From NCBI RefSeq assembly GCF_000385925.1, contig NC_021175.1:1590213-1654212 (forward strand): DNA of 64,000 nt. Reading direction: 5' to 3'. Numbering within the stretch: the stretch's first letter is position 1; the number at the start of each line of letters is the position of its first letter. The notes beneath the pieces were generated by a model that had not been told where the DNA came from, made no database searches, and saw nothing but the letters and a program-made list of their open reading frames with translations. A program made the position numbers and the translations under genes. The DNA is from Streptococcus cristatus AS 1.3089. Its GTDB lineage: Bacteria > Bacillota > Bacilli > Lactobacillales > Streptococcaceae. This document shows, in pieces, positions 25,551-36,807 of the stretch.

Positions 25551-26412
25551 CGAATACGTCGATACGTTCTTCAACTGATGCTTGGATAGCTTTGACACCG
25601 TCAGCCAAGAATTTACGTGGGTCGAAGAGTTTCTTCTTGTCGTATTCTGCTTCGTTTGCTTCGTAATCGCGAGCAAATTTACGAGTTGCGTTAGCGAATG
25701 CGATTTGGCATTCAGTGTTAACGTTAACTTTGGCAACACCAAGTTTGATCGCTGCTTGGATTTGGTCATCAGGAATACCTGAACCACCGTGCAATACGAT
25801 TGGGAAACCTGGAAGAGCTTCTGTCAATTTCTTCAAGTGGTCAAGGTCAAGACCTTCCCAGTTTGCAGGGTAAGGACCGTGGATGTTACCGATACCAGCT
25901 GCCAAGAAGTCAATACCAGTTGCAACCATTGCTTTAGCGTCTTCGATTGGAGCCAATTCACCTTTACCGATGATACCGTCTTCTTCACCACCGATAGTAC
26001 CAACTTCAGCTTCTACTGAGATACCTTTAGAGTGTGCTTTTTCAACAACGTCTTTAGCCAATTTAAGGTTTTCTTCAACTGGAAGGTGTGAACCGTCAAA
26101 CATGATTGAAGTATAACCAACTTCGATACACTCAAGTGCATCTTCGTAGTGACCATGGTCAAGGTGGATCGCTACTGGTACAGTGATACCCATTGATTCA
26201 ACAAGGTTAGCGATCAAGTTGCGAGCAACTTTGTAACCACCCATATATTTGGCAGCACCCATTGAAGTTTGGATCAAAACTGGTGCTTTTTTAGCTTCTG
26301 CTGCGCGCAAGATAGCTTGAGTCCACTCAAGGTTATTTGTGTTAAATCCACCAACTGCATAACCATTGTCACGAGCTGCTTGGACAAATTTTTCTGCTGA
26401 AACGATTGCCAT
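25531..26412 (-). CDS. fba: Class II fructose-1,6-bisphosphate aldolase
   Basis: A 293-aa zinc enzyme splitting fructose-1,6-bisphosphate in glycolysis. The start is MAIVSAEKF at 26412 with GAGGAGG upstream. Zn-binding His in HLDHGHYED, VEAEVGTIGGEEDG, and substrate-binding GGSGIPDD are present. Its 3' end serves as attachment site for the neighbouring island; the gene remains complete because the att copy restores the end. It is monocistronic, with its own terminator. Confidence 0.98.
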   Translation of the reverse strand: MAIVSAEKFVQAARDNGYAVGGFNTNNLEWTQAILRAAEAKKAPVLIQTSMGAAKYMGGYKVARNLIANLVESMGITVPVAIHLDHGHYEDALECIEVGYTSIMFDGSHLPVEENLKLAKDVVEKAHSKGISVEAEVGTIGGEEDGIIGKGELAPIEDAKAMVATGIDFLAAGIGNIHGPYPANWEGLDLDHLKKLTEALPGFPIVLHGGSGIPDDQIQAAIKLGVAKVNVNTECQIAFANATRKFARDYEANEAEYDKKKLFDPRKFLADGVKAIQASVEERIDVFGSEGKA

Positions 26413-26562
26413 TTGTAATAGGCCTCCTCTAATTTTTGTGGAATGAACCACTTACATTGTTTATTTTATCACTTTTTCACTAAAATTGCTAGTTTTTCCT
26501 GAAATTTTAAGTAATTCCCAAGCAATTTTTGAATTCAGACATCTTCAGCTTCTTTGAGAAAA

Positions 26563-26588
26563 CAAAAAAACTGACCGAAGTCAGCTAA
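26563..26588 (-). terminator. Terminator of tRNA-Leu
   Basis: Read on the minus strand, AGCTGAC ttcg GTCAGT is followed by TTTTTT just downstream of the tRNA 3' end. Confidence 0.85.
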
Positions 26589-26593
26589 TCCTA

Positions 26594-26679
26594 TGCGGAG
26601 AGAGGGACTTGAACCCTCACGACCTAAAGCGGTCACAGGATCCTTAGTCCTGCGCGTCTGCCAATTCCGCCATCCCCGC
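26594..26679 (-). tRNA. tRNA-Leu (anticodon AAG)
   Basis: An 86-nt tRNA with long variable arm. The acceptor stem GCGGGGA pairs with TCTCCGC and the discriminator is A. The anticodon stem CAGGA/TCCTG encloses loop CTAAGGA, giving anticodon AAG. The T-arm GGTTCAAGTCC is standard. CCA is not encoded. It lies alone between fba and the nus operon. Confidence 0.95.
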
Positions 26680-26764
26680 GATTGAGTACTTTACTAGTAT
26701 AACAGGATAATCTCCACTTGTCAACACCTTTTTTCAAAACTTTTAAAAAGTATTTGCAAAAATA

Positions 26765-26806
26765 AAAATGAGATAGGACTCGTAAACACTGCCCTATCTC
26801 ACTATT
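26765..26806 (-). terminator. Terminator of the nus/infB operon
   Basis: On the minus strand GAGATAGG and CCTATCTC form a stem followed by ATTTTTATTTTT, immediately downstream of rbfA. Confidence 0.8.
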
Positions 26807-26810
26807 TTCA

Positions 26811-27161
26811 TTAATGTTTTTCTAAATTGCGTAACATTTGATCAATCTTATTACCGTACTCAATAGACTCGTCTTTGACGAAGGTCAAGTCTGGAATCTT
26901 ATACATCTTGAGGTTTCGGCCCAGTTCACGCTTAATGGTGCCGGTTGCCTTTTCTAAGCCCAGCTGTGCCTTTTGATTATCTGAAGCCAAGTCACTCATG
27001 ATGCTATAGTAGACCTTGGCCATAGACAGATCGCCCAGCATTTGAACGTCAGTAATAGTCACACCTTGGACACGTGGATCACGGACTTTCTTTTGCAAAA
27101 TCTCATTGACTTCACGCTTGATTTCCATTCCTACACGGTCGGTACGAAAATGATTTGCCAT
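26811..27161 (-). CDS. rbfA: Ribosome-binding factor A
   Basis: A 116-aa KH-like cold-shock protein needed for 16S rRNA processing and 30S maturation. It has the family N-terminus [17 protein letters not shown] and the central MAKVYYSIM. It is the last gene of the rimP-nusA-ylxR-ylxQ-infB-rbfA operon but is separated from infB by about 330 bases that hold a 175-bp repeat. It therefore may be partly uncoupled from the operon. Length is normal. Confidence 0.96.
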   Translation of the reverse strand: MANHFRTDRVGMEIKREVNEILQKKVRDPRVQGVTITDVQMLGDLSMAKVYYSIMSDLASDNQKAQLGLEKATGTIKRELGRNLKMYKIPDLTFVKDESIEYGNKIDQMLRNLEKH

Positions 27162-27195
27162 AGGATTTCCTTTCTAATTTTTTCTTCTGCAATAT

Positions 27196-27370
27196 GAGGC
27201 TGGGACAAAAGTCCTAGCCTCTCAATTGTCTTTGGATTATCGAGCAAGACGCAGTGGTTGAGTGGGCTCTATTACGCTGATTTCATCAGCTTTTACAGCC
27301 CTACTCAACTGTGCGGAGGTGGGACGACGAAATCGAATTCTAACGAATTACCGATTTCTGTCCCACTCTC
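27196..27370 (+). repeat. ~175-bp three-hairpin intergenic repeat, copy 1
   Basis: Starts GAGGCTGGGAC and ends GTCCCACTCTC. Hairpin 1 is GAGGCTGGGAC/GTCCTAGCCTC with an AAAA loop. Hairpin 2 runs from GTTGAGTGGGCT to AGCCCTACTCAAC with an inner GCTGAT/ATCAGC. Hairpin 3 is GTGGGAC..GAAATCG/CGATTTC.GTCCCAC. Other copies are at 46519..46694, 51721..51892 and 52248..52424. This one lies between infB and rbfA. The remaining ~120 bases before infB hold no gene. Confidence 0.9.
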
Positions 27371-27489
27371 ATATTTTTAATTTTAGTTGAATGAAATTCG
27401 CTCTAAACTCTTTGAGAAAAGGTGCTTGGGATAAAAGTATCAACTTCCATCCAATATGCTTTTCACTGGGAGTTTTCGACGGATTTCTC

Positions 27490-30291
27490 TTATTTCTTAA
27501 TTTCTTCCATGATATAGGCTTCAATCGTATCATCCACTTGGATATCATTATAGCCGTCAATCATGAGACCACCTTCGCGGCCGTTAGTGACTTCTTTCAC
27601 ATCATCCTTGAAGTGCTTCAAGCTCGCCAACTGACCGTCGTAAATCACGACGCCATCACGGATGACACGAACCTTAGAATCACGGGTAACTTTACCATTG
27701 ATAACCATGAATCCACCGATAGTACCAACCTTGGAAACTTTGAAAGTTTCGCGGATAAGGGCTTCCCCGATGATTTTTTCTTGGTATTCTGGGTCCAGCA
27801 TTCCTTTCATGGCATCTTCCATTTCTTCGATAACCTTATAGATAATGCTGTGAAGACGGATTTCTACATCATCAGCTTCTGCTTGCTGGCGAGCTTGTGG
27901 TGTAGGGCGAACGTTAAATCCAATGATAAAGGCATTTGAAGCTTCTGCCAATGTCACGTCAGACTCATTGATAGCACCAACTGCTGAGTGGACAATGGTA
28001 ATCTTAACGCCTTCCACTTCAATCTTCTGCAAGGAAGCAGCCAAGGCTTCTACAGAACCTTGTACATCGGCTTTGATAATGACGTTAACAGACTTAACTT
28101 CACCAGCTTTGAGGGTATCAAAGAGATTTTCTAGACTGACACGATGAGTAGCTTGACGTTGCTTGAGAAGGGCACGTTTAGCACGTTCTTCACCGGCTGC
28201 ACGCGCAGCTTTTTCATCTTCATAGACGGCAAAGTGGTCACCTGCCATCGGAGTTTCATTAAGACCTGTGATAGAAACCGGCGTAGATGGACCTGCCGCT
28301 TTGACACGACGACCTAAGTCATTGGTCATAGCACGGACACGTCCGAAGGTATTTCCGACAACGATTGGATCTTGAACATTCAGCGTACCTTGTTGGACGA
28401 GAAGGGTTGCAACTGCACCTTTTCCTTTATCCAAACGGGCTTCGATAACCGTACCGATAGCGCGAACTGTTGGATCTGCTTTGAGTTCCTGAATTTCTGC
28501 TACAAGTAGAACTGTTTCCAAAAGTTCATCGATGTTTTGGTTGAACTTAGCTGAGATTTCAACAAACTCAGAATCTCCACCCCAAGCAGTTGACATAACA
28601 CCATGCTCAGCCAATTCACCAATTACGCGCTCAGGATTGGCACCTGGCTTATCGATCTTGTTAATAGCCACAATAATTGGCACATTAGCGGCTTTAGAGT
28701 GGTTAATCGCTTCAATAGTCTGAGGCATAACACCGTCATCAGCTGCTACGACCAAGATGGTAATATCGGTAACAGATGCACCACGCGCACGCATCGAAGT
28801 AAAGGCCGCGTGTCCAGGTGTATCCAAGAAAGTAATCTTCTTGCCATTTTCCTCAATCTGGTAGGCACCGATATGCTGAGTGATACCACCTGCTTCACCT
28901 GTCGCAACGCGAGAGTTACGTAGAGTATCCAAGAGGGTTGTTTTACCATGGTCAACGTGTCCCATGATGGTCACAACTGGCGGACGCTCTACCAATTCAT
29001 CTGGATTGATATAGCCTTCTTCGACAAAGAAGCGCTCAATATCAGCTGTATCCACTTCAACCTTTTGTTTGGCTTCGATACCATAATCCACCATGAGGAG
29101 CTCAATCGTATCCCCATCAAGAGATTGGTTTTGCGTTGCCATCACGCCCATCATAAAGAGCTTCTTGACAATTTCAGCTGGCTCGCGCTTGATCCGTTTT
29201 GCGATTTCCGCAACGGTCATGCCATCCGTATATTCGAATTCGCTTGGCAACTCATGGAACTTGCGTTCTGTAACAGGTTTTGGAACCTGATTCTGGTTAC
29301 CTTTTCCTTTTTTATTTTTCTTATTGTTATTCCAGTTACTGTTTCTTTGATTTCTCACTTGATTTTGACTATTTCGATTCTTTTGTTGTTTTCTTGGACC
29401 TTCTTCTTCGCGATCAAAATCATCGCGCTTCTTATCTGGTCGAGCTTGCTTTTTACGACGAGTATCTACCGCAGCTTGTGCTGGTGCAGGAGCAGCCGGT
29501 TGGACTGTTTCAGCCGGAGTAGCTTTAAATACTTCAGCAGTTGTTGGCTCTGCTTGGACTGGCTCTTTTCGTCTATTCTGGCGTTCCTGCGCTTCTTTAG
29601 CTGCTTGAGCCTGTTTAAAACGCTCCTCACTAGAACGTGCATACTCCGCATTTTGCTCTGCTTTCAGAGCTGCTGCCCGAGCCTTAAAGTCAATTTTCGG
29701 ACCCTGAGGCTGTTGGCGGTTTTGACCGTTGAATCCTTGATGATTCTGACCATTCCGACGGCCATCTTGACCACGATTATCACGACGGTCATTGCGGCGC
29801 TCTTGGCGATCATTGTTGGCCTTGCGGTCATGTCGATCACGCTCATTGCTTTTCTTCTGGTCAGGATTTTGTGGTTTCCGATTTTGTTGCTGCTTACGAC
29901 GCTCTGCTTGTTCCTTGGCACGTGCTTCACGCTCTGCCTTAAAATTTCGACTTTGTGGCCGAGCTGGAGCCGGTTTAGCTGGAGCTTCAGCTGCTGGTAC
30001 GTCGGCTACTTTTGGCTCTTCTTTTCTAGCAGAGGCCACTTCCTTTTGGACTGGAGCAGCTGGTTTTTCAGCTACTTTATTTGGTGCTGGCTGGACAGCC
30101 GCTTCTTTCTTTGGAAGAGGCTTAGCAACTTCTTTAGTCGCGAAGCTAGCCTTGATGCGTTGGCTTGCTTCTTCTTCTACGCTGGAAGAATGGCTTTTGA
30201 CTTCTAGGCCTAATTCCTTGGCCCGAGCTACTACCTCTTTACTTTCCTTCCCCAGTTCTTTTGCGATTTCGTACAATCTAATTCTAGACAA
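27490..30291 (-). CDS. infB: Translation initiation factor IF-2
   Basis: A 933-aa GTPase that brings fMet-tRNA to the 30S subunit. IF2_N-like motifs occur at residues 1-55. A long Gln/Asn/Arg/Lys-rich low-complexity linker covers about 60-330. The G domain (G1 GHVDHGKT, G3 DTPGHAAF, G4 NKID) and the C-terminal fMet-tRNA binding domain follow. AGGAGGACA precedes the ATG. The linker antisense generates long spurious frames. The gene is normal for streptococci. Confidence 0.98.
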   Translation of the reverse strand: MSRIRLYEIAKELGKESKEVVARAKELGLEVKSHSSSVEEEASQRIKASFATKEVAKPLPKKEAAVQPAPNKVAEKPAAPVQKEVASARKEEPKVADVPAAEAPAKPAPARPQSRNFKAEREARAKEQAERRKQQQNRKPQNPDQKKSNERDRHDRKANNDRQERRNDRRDNRGQDGRRNGQNHQGFNGQNRQQPQGPKIDFKARAAALKAEQNAEYARSSEERFKQAQAAKEAQERQNRRKEPVQAEPTTAEVFKATPAETVQPAAPAPAQAAVDTRRKKQARPDKKRDDFDREEEGPRKQQKNRNSQNQVRNQRNSNWNNNKKNKKGKGNQNQVPKPVTERKFHELPSEFEYTDGMTVAEIAKRIKREPAEIVKKLFMMGVMATQNQSLDGDTIELLMVDYGIEAKQKVEVDTADIERFFVEEGYINPDELVERPPVVTIMGHVDHGKTTLLDTLRNSRVATGEAGGITQHIGAYQIEENGKKITFLDTPGHAAFTSMRARGASVTDITILVVAADDGVMPQTIEAINHSKAANVPIIVAINKIDKPGANPERVIGELAEHGVMSTAWGGDSEFVEISAKFNQNIDELLETVLLVAEIQELKADPTVRAIGTVIEARLDKGKGAVATLLVQQGTLNVQDPIVVGNTFGRVRAMTNDLGRRVKAAGPSTPVSITGLNETPMAGDHFAVYEDEKAARAAGEERAKRALLKQRQATHRVSLENLFDTLKAGEVKSVNVIIKADVQGSVEALAASLQKIEVEGVKITIVHSAVGAINESDVTLAEASNAFIIGFNVRPTPQARQQAEADDVEIRLHSIIYKVIEEMEDAMKGMLDPEYQEKIIGEALIRETFKVSKVGTIGGFMVINGKVTRDSKVRVIRDGVVIYDGQLASLKHFKDDVKEVTNGREGGLMIDGYNDIQVDDTIEAYIMEEIKK

Positions 30292-30307
30292 TTCTTGTCC
30301 TCCTCTT

Positions 30308-30607
30308 CTATTGCATAAGAGACCTCATTTTCTTTGTAAAACCAGCATCTGTGATGGCAGCTACTTTGCGAGCTTTGCCAATCGCAGTGCTTAATTCCAG
30401 TGTTGAAAACACGGTTGACACTTCTATCTTGTAATAATGGCTTTTATCAGTCATTTTTTTCGTCAAATTTGGTCCGGCATCCTCAGCTAGAAAGATCAAA
30501 TGAACCTTTCCTTCTTGGATGGCTTTGATGACCAATTCTTCTCCTGAAATGATGCGGCCAGCCCGCTGGGCCAAACCCAGCAAGTTTGCTAGTTTTTCTT
30601 TATTCAA
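30308..30607 (-). CDS. ylxQ: L7Ae-family RNA-binding protein YlxQ
   Basis: About 99 aa from TTG 30607 ([17 protein letters not shown]), the start that matches the family. Upstream in-frame codons lie in ylxR. The L7Ae/L30e fold is recognisable by [20 protein letters not shown] and the [11 protein letters not shown] strand. It is a kink-turn binder with unclear physiological role. It overlaps ylxR by eight bases within the nus operon. Confidence 0.88.
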   Translation of the reverse strand: MNKEKLANLLGLAQRAGRIISGEELVIKAIQEGKVHLIFLAEDAGPNLTKKMTDKSHYYKIEVSTVFSTLELSTAIGKARKVAAITDAGFTKKMRSLMQ

Positions 30608-30896
30608 GACCCAACTCTCTTCTCTTGACCTTGTGATCGACATAGGCAATCAGCTCGTCGTAGAAACTTTCTTCTACTTCCATACTGAAACTACGGTTAA
30701 AGACCCGTTTTTTCTTGGCCTGCTGAGCTTCTTCATTATCTAGCTTGATATAAGCGCCCCGCCCATTGGCCTTGCCTGTCGGATCAATGAATACCTGACC
30801 TTCTTTATTCTTGACGATGCGCAACAGATCACGCTTGTCAATCACTTCACTTGACACAACTGATTTTCTTAAAGGGATTTTTCTTGTTTTTGCCAT
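30600..30896 (-). CDS. ylxR: YlxR/RnpM, RNase P-modulating protein
   Basis: A 98-aa DUF448 protein with the family pattern TRKIPLRKSVVSSE, KNKEGQVFIDP and GRGAYI. Homologues bind RNase P RNA and reduce its activity. It lies between nusA and ylxQ. The start follows GGGAGGCAGAT. Confidence 0.92.
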   Translation of the reverse strand: MAKTRKIPLRKSVVSSEVIDKRDLLRIVKNKEGQVFIDPTGKANGRGAYIKLDNEEAQQAKKKRVFNRSFSMEVEESFYDELIAYVDHKVKRRELGLE

Positions 30897-30907
30897 ATCT
30901 GCCTCCC

Positions 30908-32158
30908 TTATTCTGTGGCTACTGCTTCACTTTCTTCGAGTTCGATTTCAGTTGCCACTTCTGTACCATTTGCCAGCTCTTCCACTTCAAATTCTGCTGA
31001 AAGGGCATCTACTTCGGCTGGTACATCTTCTGCTACGTAATCTTGGCCAAATCCACCAAGCTCATTGGCTGCTTCCATTGCTTCAAATTCGCTGGCTGAC
31101 TTGATATCAATTCTAAAGCCAGTCAAATGAGCTGCCAAGCGAACGTTTTGACCACGACGGCCGATAGCCAGTGAAAGCTTGTTATCCGGTACGACAACCA
31201 AAGCTCGCTTATTGTCTTCTGCATGGAAGATAACTTGATCTACCTCTGCTGGAGCAATGGCATTGTAGATATACTCGGCTGGATCAGCAACCCACTCGAT
31301 AACATCGATATTTTCCTCAGTCGGAATCATACGACCACTTTTGGCATCATATTTGGCTGGGTGGAATTTGCTGGTAATCTTCTTGATATTGGCACCTCCA
31401 CGTCCGACGATGGTTCCGATCGCATCCACGTTTGGATTGTGGCTGCGAACCGCTACCTTGGTCCGATCGCCCGCTTCCCGAGACACGCTCATGATTTCCA
31501 CAGTTCCGTCGTAAACTTCAGGAATTTCCTGCTCCATCAAGCGCTTGATCATTTCTGGATGACTACGGCTAACGAAAACATTGACACCACGAGGATTGTC
31601 TTCTACTTTATAGACAAAAACTTCGATGCGGTCATGAGAGGCAAAGACCTCACCAGGAATCTGGTCTTGTTTAGATAATTGTGCTTCAATAGTGCCCAGA
31701 TTGACATAGATAAAGCGATTATCAAAGCGCTCCACAGTTCCTGACATGATTTCATTTTCATGTTCTTTGTAGGTATTGTAAGTGATAGCACGAGTTTGCT
31801 TACGCATCTTTTCCATGATGGTCTGCTTAGCAGATTGAGCTGCTACGCGGCCAAATTCGGCTGGCGCTTCTTCAAACTTGATCTTATCTCCCAACTCATA
31901 GGCAGAGCTGATAGCCAAGGCGTCCTTTAGGCTGATTTCCAAGCGGCTGTCAAAGACCTCATCCACGACTTCGCGGACAGTATAGACACGGAAATCACCT
32001 GTTTTTTCATTAAACTCAATGGATGCGCTGTCTGCCTGACCGTAGCGACGACGATAAGCAGAGCGCAGAGATTCTGTCACTGCTTCGATAATATCTTCTT
32101 TTTTAATACCTTTGTCCTCTTCCAAAATACGGAAGGCCTCTAGCATTTCTTTACTCAT
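30908..32158 (-). CDS. nusA: Transcription termination/antitermination factor NusA
   Basis: About 416 aa from MSKEMLEAF (ATG 32158). It has the N-terminal RNA polymerase-binding domain (about 1-130), S1 domain (135-200), and two KH domains including IGTIVGRGGANIKKI and LAIGRRGQNVRLA. The C-terminal ~70 residues are acidic (Glu-rich), without the AR repeats of E. coli NusA, normal for Firmicutes. Second gene of the nus operon. Confidence 0.96.
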   Translation of the reverse strand: MSKEMLEAFRILEEDKGIKKEDIIEAVTESLRSAYRRRYGQADSASIEFNEKTGDFRVYTVREVVDEVFDSRLEISLKDALAISSAYELGDKIKFEEAPAEFGRVAAQSAKQTIMEKMRKQTRAITYNTYKEHENEIMSGTVERFDNRFIYVNLGTIEAQLSKQDQIPGEVFASHDRIEVFVYKVEDNPRGVNVFVSRSHPEMIKRLMEQEIPEVYDGTVEIMSVSREAGDRTKVAVRSHNPNVDAIGTIVGRGGANIKKITSKFHPAKYDAKSGRMIPTEENIDVIEWVADPAEYIYNAIAPAEVDQVIFHAEDNKRALVVVPDNKLSLAIGRRGQNVRLAAHLTGFRIDIKSASEFEAMEAANELGGFGQDYVAEDVPAEVDALSAEFEVEELANGTEVATEIELEESEAVATE

Positions 32159-32219
32159 CTTCATGTAACTTTTGTCTAAACAAAAGTATTCCTTTCTTCA
32201 TTAATATTGCGATTTGTTA

Positions 32220-32714
32220 TTAAAATTTAACAGCCAATCTTGCTTTTGACACTAGACTATATGGAATTTCAACTTCTTTTTTGCGTGTTTTGTCCATATA
32301 TTCCATAAGCAAAACATCATCTTCAAATCCAAGTAGAGTTCCTTCAAAAACCTTGTTTTTATCCAGTGCTTTATAAAGGCTGACATGGATATAACTGCCG
32401 ACTGCAGCTGCCACAGCTTCCTTGGTCTTGAGCGGGCGCTCCAAGCCTGGACTGGTCACCTCCAGAAAATACTGGTCAGGAAAAGGATCTGGCTTGATAG
32501 AGTCCAACAGAGGACTGATAATATCGGTCAAATCTGCTGTATCGTTGACCGTAATCCCCTCGGGCTTGTCTATAAAAACACTTAGAACATGGTCACCGCC
32601 CATCTTGCCATACTCAATATCCACCAATTCATAAGGTTCTTGGATGGCTGGCTCAATGACTTCTCTTACTAATTCAACAATCGTTGCGATAAGACTGCAC
32701 CTCCTCACAGACAA
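32220..32714 (-). CDS. rimP: Ribosome maturation factor RimP
   Basis: About 150-160 aa, needed for 30S maturation. The core [20 protein letters not shown] and the region [13 protein letters not shown] are typical. The start is unclear: AGGAGG (minus strand, about 32702..32707) is followed at normal spacing by TGCAGTCTTATCGCA with no ATG/GTG/TTG. In-frame GTG 32708 and TTG 32714 lie in or before the SD. Homologous proteins begin at the IATIVELV segment, so a rare codon such as ATC may be used. First gene of the nus operon. Confidence 0.9.
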   Translation of the reverse strand: MSVRRCSLIATIVELVREVIEPAIQEPYELVDIEYGKMGGDHVLSVFIDKPEGITVNDTADLTDIISPLLDSIKPDPFPDQYFLEVTSPGLERPLKTKEAVAAAVGSYIHVSLYKALDKNKVFEGTLLGFEDDVLLMEYMDKTRKKEVEIPYSLVSKARLAVKF

Positions 32715-32737
32715 GAGGCGAAGATATTTCCTCGCCT
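32711..32737 (-). promoter_or_regulatory. Hairpin in the rimP 5' leader
   Basis: On the minus strand GAGGCGA and TCGCCTC form a stem around GGAAATATCT, ending a few bases before the rimP SD. It could act as a terminator remnant for upstream stkP or as a leader element. No U-run follows. Confidence 0.4.
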
Positions 32738-32857
32738 CTCTTTCATATTTACTAAGGTGATTATAGCATAGTCTGCCTTGAAAATCAAGGGATACGCTTT
32801 TATTTATCTACAAAGCCTAAAATAGACTAGATAAGATAACTGCGACTAGCTGCCTCA

Positions 32858-34729
32858 TTAATGGCTCGTCGATGCAGTTGTAGAGCTGCTCGAAGAGCTC
32901 GAGTGACTTTCCTCCTCACTCGTGCTGCTTGAAGAAGATGATGGTTGTGTTCGCTCACTTGAACTAGAAGAGCTAGTGACTGTGCCATCTGTTACGTAGA
33001 AAGTAATCTTGGTATTTGATTTCAATTTGATACTTTGTCCAGCTGCTGGAGACTGGGATGTCACCAAATCAGCTTGACTTGACTCTACAGAACGATCGAT
33101 AACACGCTCGATTCGAGACGCAGAAATTCCCATCTCCATCAGATAGGCCCGTGCATAAGCATAGGAAACTTGGAGATGGCCAAAGTCAGGCATTTCAACT
33201 CTAGTTACCGTTTTAGCAACCGTCAGGGTAATCTGTTTGTTTGATGTCACATCGTAAGAAGAACCTGCAGCCGGTGTCTGGCTGATAACAACTCCCTCTT
33301 CAACATCAGAATTTTCTTCTTCTACAATCTTGATTAGCTTTTCAGGGATATTGTAAGTGCTCTTCAGATGTTCGACCGCTTCAGAAGATTTTTGACCAAC
33401 ATAGTTTTCTACCGTAAAGGTTTTTGAACCTTTAGATACAATCAAATCCACCTTACTATTTTCCCGACGCTGGCTATTTACTGGCGGATCAGTCTTGATG
33501 ACCTTGCCTTCTGCCACATTATCACTGTAGTCTTCTTTGATTTCCCCTACTTCGAGGCCTTTAGCAGTAATGGTCGAACGGGCTTCCGCCACTGTTTGAC
33601 CTGCTACATCTGGTACCGTAGTATTGGCAGGACTTTTATAGAGCAAGAAGAAGAAGGCTGCAAAAACCAAGAGAATGGCTAAGAACATAACCTTGTATCT
33701 AGCTCTCAAATGGCGTTTTTTCGGCTTCTTGACTGGAGCCTTCAAAACGGGAGTCTCTCTCTTCACATCAGCCGCAACTTTAGGCGCCACTGCTTCTGCG
33801 ACAGGGCTTGGAGCTGACTGAGGAACCGGAGGAACTTTTGGCAGAGTTTTAGTATCTGCCTTGGCTCCATCATCAAAGACCAGTTTCTTTTCATTTCGGC
33901 GGTCATAGGATAAGCTGCTAGACAAGTCAACATACATCTCCGCAACGGACTGATAGCGATCGCTCAGCTTTTTAGCCGTCGCCTTAATGACCACATTTTC
34001 CAAGGCCTGAGGGACATTCGGATTTTCTGCGATGATTGACGGCAGGGGCTTTTGGAAATGCTGCAAGGCAATTGTTACAGCACTATCTCCGTCATAAGGG
34101 ATATGCCCTGTCAGCATCTCGTAGAAAATAATCCCCATGGCATAAATGTCGCTCTGAACAGTGGCTTTAGAGCCACGCGCCTGTTCTGGCGAAAGATAAT
34201 GCACCGACCCCAGCATCGAATTGGTCTGGGTCAGGCTGGTCTCTGCGAAAGCCACGGCAATTCCAAAGTCTGTTACCTTGGCATTGCCATCTGGCGTCAA
34301 GAGAACGTTTTGGGGTTTTAAGTCACGATGGACAATCCCGCGTGTATGCGCTAAACGCATAGCTAGTAGGATTTGTCCCATGATTCGGACTGCTTCTTCA
34401 TTTGAAAGTGGAGAATTTTCTTTGATATAGCGTTTGAGGTCAAGCCCAGACACGTATTCCATAGCCAGATACTGCTGGCCATCTTCTTCTCCAATATCGG
34501 AAATCCGGACAATGTAAGGATGATCCAAGTCCGCCATCGCTTTGGCTTCTCTCTGGAAGCGAGCAACTGCAATCGGATCCGTCTGATAATTGGTTCTAAG
34601 AACCTTTACAGCAACTTCCTCACCATCAAGTATCAGATCTCGTGCCAGATAGACATCGGCCATGCCTCCGCGGCCAATCTGCTTGATGATTTTATATCGC
34701 CCGGCAAAGATCTTGCCGATTTGAATCAT
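32858..34729 (-). CDS. stkP: Serine/threonine protein kinase with PASTA repeats
   Basis: A 623-aa membrane kinase that senses muropeptides/lipid II and coordinates cell division. The N-terminal kinase domain (1-275) has G-loop [16 protein letters not shown] lysine, HRDLKPQN and DFG. A membrane helix (about 347-365) is followed by four PASTA units up to about residue 580, then a Ser-rich tail of roughly 35 residues. It overlaps phpP by four bases, so kinase and phosphatase are co-produced. Confidence 0.97.
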   Translation of the reverse strand: MIQIGKIFAGRYKIIKQIGRGGMADVYLARDLILDGEEVAVKVLRTNYQTDPIAVARFQREAKAMADLDHPYIVRISDIGEEDGQQYLAMEYVSGLDLKRYIKENSPLSNEEAVRIMGQILLAMRLAHTRGIVHRDLKPQNVLLTPDGNAKVTDFGIAVAFAETSLTQTNSMLGSVHYLSPEQARGSKATVQSDIYAMGIIFYEMLTGHIPYDGDSAVTIALQHFQKPLPSIIAENPNVPQALENVVIKATAKKLSDRYQSVAEMYVDLSSSLSYDRRNEKKLVFDDGAKADTKTLPKVPPVPQSAPSPVAEAVAPKVAADVKRETPVLKAPVKKPKKRHLRARYKVMFLAILLVFAAFFFLLYKSPANTTVPDVAGQTVAEARSTITAKGLEVGEIKEDYSDNVAEGKVIKTDPPVNSQRRENSKVDLIVSKGSKTFTVENYVGQKSSEAVEHLKSTYNIPEKLIKIVEEENSDVEEGVVISQTPAAGSSYDVTSNKQITLTVAKTVTRVEMPDFGHLQVSYAYARAYLMEMGISASRIERVIDRSVESSQADLVTSQSPAAGQSIKLKSNTKITFYVTDGTVTSSSSSSERTQPSSSSSSTSEEESHSSSSSSSTTASTSH

Positions 34730-35466
34730 TCCTGCTCCTCCTTGTCAAAACGAACCAGAGCAACTGTGATGTTATCCAGTCCTCCAGCATTGTTGGCAAA
34801 GCGAATTAAGGTTTCAGTTTTTTCAGACAGGCTGATGTCGCTGGTGACAATGTCATAAATCTCGCTGCCTGAAATCATATTGGTCAGACCATCGCTATTG
34901 AGCAGAAGGTAATCACCATCTTCTAATGTAATCATGCCATAGTCAGGCTGCACTTCATCTTTTTGACCGATAGACTGAGTGATAATATTCTTCTGTGGAT
35001 GGCGTTCCGCCTCTTCTTGGGTAATCTGTCCAGCCTTGAGCAAAGCATTAACAAGTGAATGGTCGCTGGTTAATTGACTGTATTCTTCACCACGAATCAG
35101 GCTAATCCGTGAATCGCCAATATGAGCATAAATGGCTTGATTGTCAATGATAGCCAAGGCTTCTAGCGTTGTGCCCATGCCCTTGTATTCTTCACCCTGA
35201 CCAAATTGGTGAATACGTTGATTTTCTTGTTCCAGATGCTCTGCAAACCATTCACGGACTTGATTTACTGAGTCAATCTGGGTATCAACCCATGCGGCAC
35301 CCAGGTCTGTCACTGCCATTTCACTGGCAATATTGCCGGCCCTGTGGCCACCCATACCATCGGCCAAGATAATCATGGTCTTGCCAGCCCGATTTACAAA
35401 AAGATTGGCATAATCCTGATTATTTTTCCGCTTTTGACCAACATCTGTTAATATTGAAATTTCCAT
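34726..35466 (-). CDS. phpP: PP2C-family protein phosphatase
   Basis: About 246 aa from [11 protein letters not shown] (ATG 35466); upstream in-frame ATGs overlap rsmB. Metal-binding and catalytic motifs are [36 protein letters not shown] and DNITVAL. It reverses StkP phosphorylation. Position directly upstream of stkP, with coupling, is the standard streptococcal pair. Confidence 0.96.
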   Translation of the reverse strand: MEISILTDVGQKRKNNQDYANLFVNRAGKTMIILADGMGGHRAGNIASEMAVTDLGAAWVDTQIDSVNQVREWFAEHLEQENQRIHQFGQGEEYKGMGTTLEALAIIDNQAIYAHIGDSRISLIRGEEYSQLTSDHSLVNALLKAGQITQEEAERHPQKNIITQSIGQKDEVQPDYGMITLEDGDYLLLNSDGLTNMISGSEIYDIVTSDISLSEKTETLIRFANNAGGLDNITVALVRFDKEEQE

Positions 35467-35487
35467 ACTGTCAGTTTCCTCCTCCAA

Positions 35488-36807
35488 TTAAGACATCTTC
35501 CTAAATTGACTGATAAAAAATCCATCACTGCCATATAGTTCTGGTGTAATCAAAATACAGCCGTCTTTCACGATATCTTCTCTTTCATGTTCTAGTCTAA
35601 CTTGCTCAAAGTTTGGGTGTCTTTCTAAGAATTTCTTAACCACTTCAAAATTCTCTGTAGACACAATCGTGCAAGTACTATAAATTATTATACCACCTTT
35701 ACGTAGACTTTGACAAACGCTGTCTAATATATCCAGCTGAATTTTTTGTAAATTTTCAAAATCGGCGTTTTCTTTATTGTACTTAATGTCTGGTTTGCGA
35801 CGAATCAAGCCGATGCCAGAGCAGGGAGCGTCCACTAGGATTTTATCAAAAGCATTTGGTCCAAAAGTCTCAAATACCTTGGTTGCATCCAGTTTTTTAG
35901 TGGTGATTTTATCCGCCAAACCTAGACGTTCTGCGTTTTGACGAATCAAGTCCAGCTTATGGTCGTAAAGATCCAAGGCTATAATCTGACCAGTCGTCAG
36001 ATAGGAAGCCATATGCACAGCCTTGCCCCCTGGCGCACTGCAGGCATCCAAAATCTGCTCATGTCCTTCAATTTGCAAGGTCGGAGCAACCAGCTGACTA
36101 GACTCGTCTTGAATAGTAATCAAGCCTTTTTCAAAGAACTCATGACCAGCAAAATGGCCTTGTTTCTTGACCAAGGCTGAAGGAGCTAAGACCGAATCTT
36201 CCGCACCCAAAACTGCTTTAATTTCTTCCTTTCGAGCCAAATCCGTCACTCGGATGCTGGCCTTGTTGCGTTCAAAGAGACTAGCAAAGATGGCTTCCGC
36301 ACGTTCTTCCCCGTATTCGTCAATCAAGACCTTGACCAGCCAGACCGGCAAAGAATACTGGACTGAGTAGCGCTTGTTCTTGCGGTTGATACTGGTCGGA
36401 TCAGCTGCGCCTTCCCGCTCGATTTTCCGCAGGATGGCATTGACATATTTTTCACTGCCACGCTTGCGGCCTTTTGCAATCTCAACAGCTTCATTGACGA
36501 CAGCATGCTGGGGGATTTTATCCAGATAGAGCATCTGATAAAGGCTGAGCTCAAGCAGGATATATAGCCAAGCATCTAGCTTGTCTCTGTCCTCCACCCA
36601 ATGAGCCAGCTGCCATTCTAGAGTAATTTTGCGAGCGACCGTTCCATAGACCAGCTCCGTAACCAAGCTTTTATCAGCTGAACTGAGAGCACTCTGTTTC
36701 AGAGCCTTATTGAGGGCAATATTGGAATAAGCTCCCTCCTCAAAGACTTCTTCCAGAATTTGCAGAGCAAGCTCTCGGGCTCTGTTTTGCTTACTTTCCA
36801 AATTCAT
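35488..36807 (-). CDS. rsmB: 16S rRNA (cytosine-967-C5)-methyltransferase
   Basis: About 439 aa. An N-terminal NusB-like RNA-binding domain (1-140) precedes a Rossmann methyltransferase with SAM motif [15 protein letters not shown] and catalytic Cys in DAPCSGIG, plus a second conserved Cys in STCTI. Two adjacent ATGs (36810, 36807) are possible starts. The 5' end overlaps fmt by about 17 bases. Confidence 0.96.
   Translation of the reverse strand: MNLESKQNRARELALQILEEVFEEGAYSNIALNKALKQSALSSADKSLVTELVYGTVARKITLEWQLAHWVEDRDKLDAWLYILLELSLYQMLYLDKIPQHAVVNEAVEIAKGRKRGSEKYVNAILRKIEREGAADPTSINRKNKRYSVQYSLPVWLVKVLIDEYGEERAEAIFASLFERNKASIRVTDLARKEEIKAVLGAEDSVLAPSALVKKQGHFAGHEFFEKGLITIQDESSQLVAPTLQIEGHEQILDACSAPGGKAVHMASYLTTGQIIALDLYDHKLDLIRQNAERLGLADKITTKKLDATKVFETFGPNAFDKILVDAPCSGIGLIRRKPDIKYNKENADFENLQKIQLDILDSVCQSLRKGGIIIYSTCTIVSTENFEVVKKFLERHPNFEQVRLEHEREDIVKDGCILITPELYGSDGFFISQFRKMS

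Noticed and set aside
28948-30207. 419-codon plus-strand frame opposite infB
   Set aside because: Antisense to the low-complexity Gln/Asn/Arg-rich linker of IF-2; no SD and hydrophobic nonsense composition, as expected for a shadow frame.
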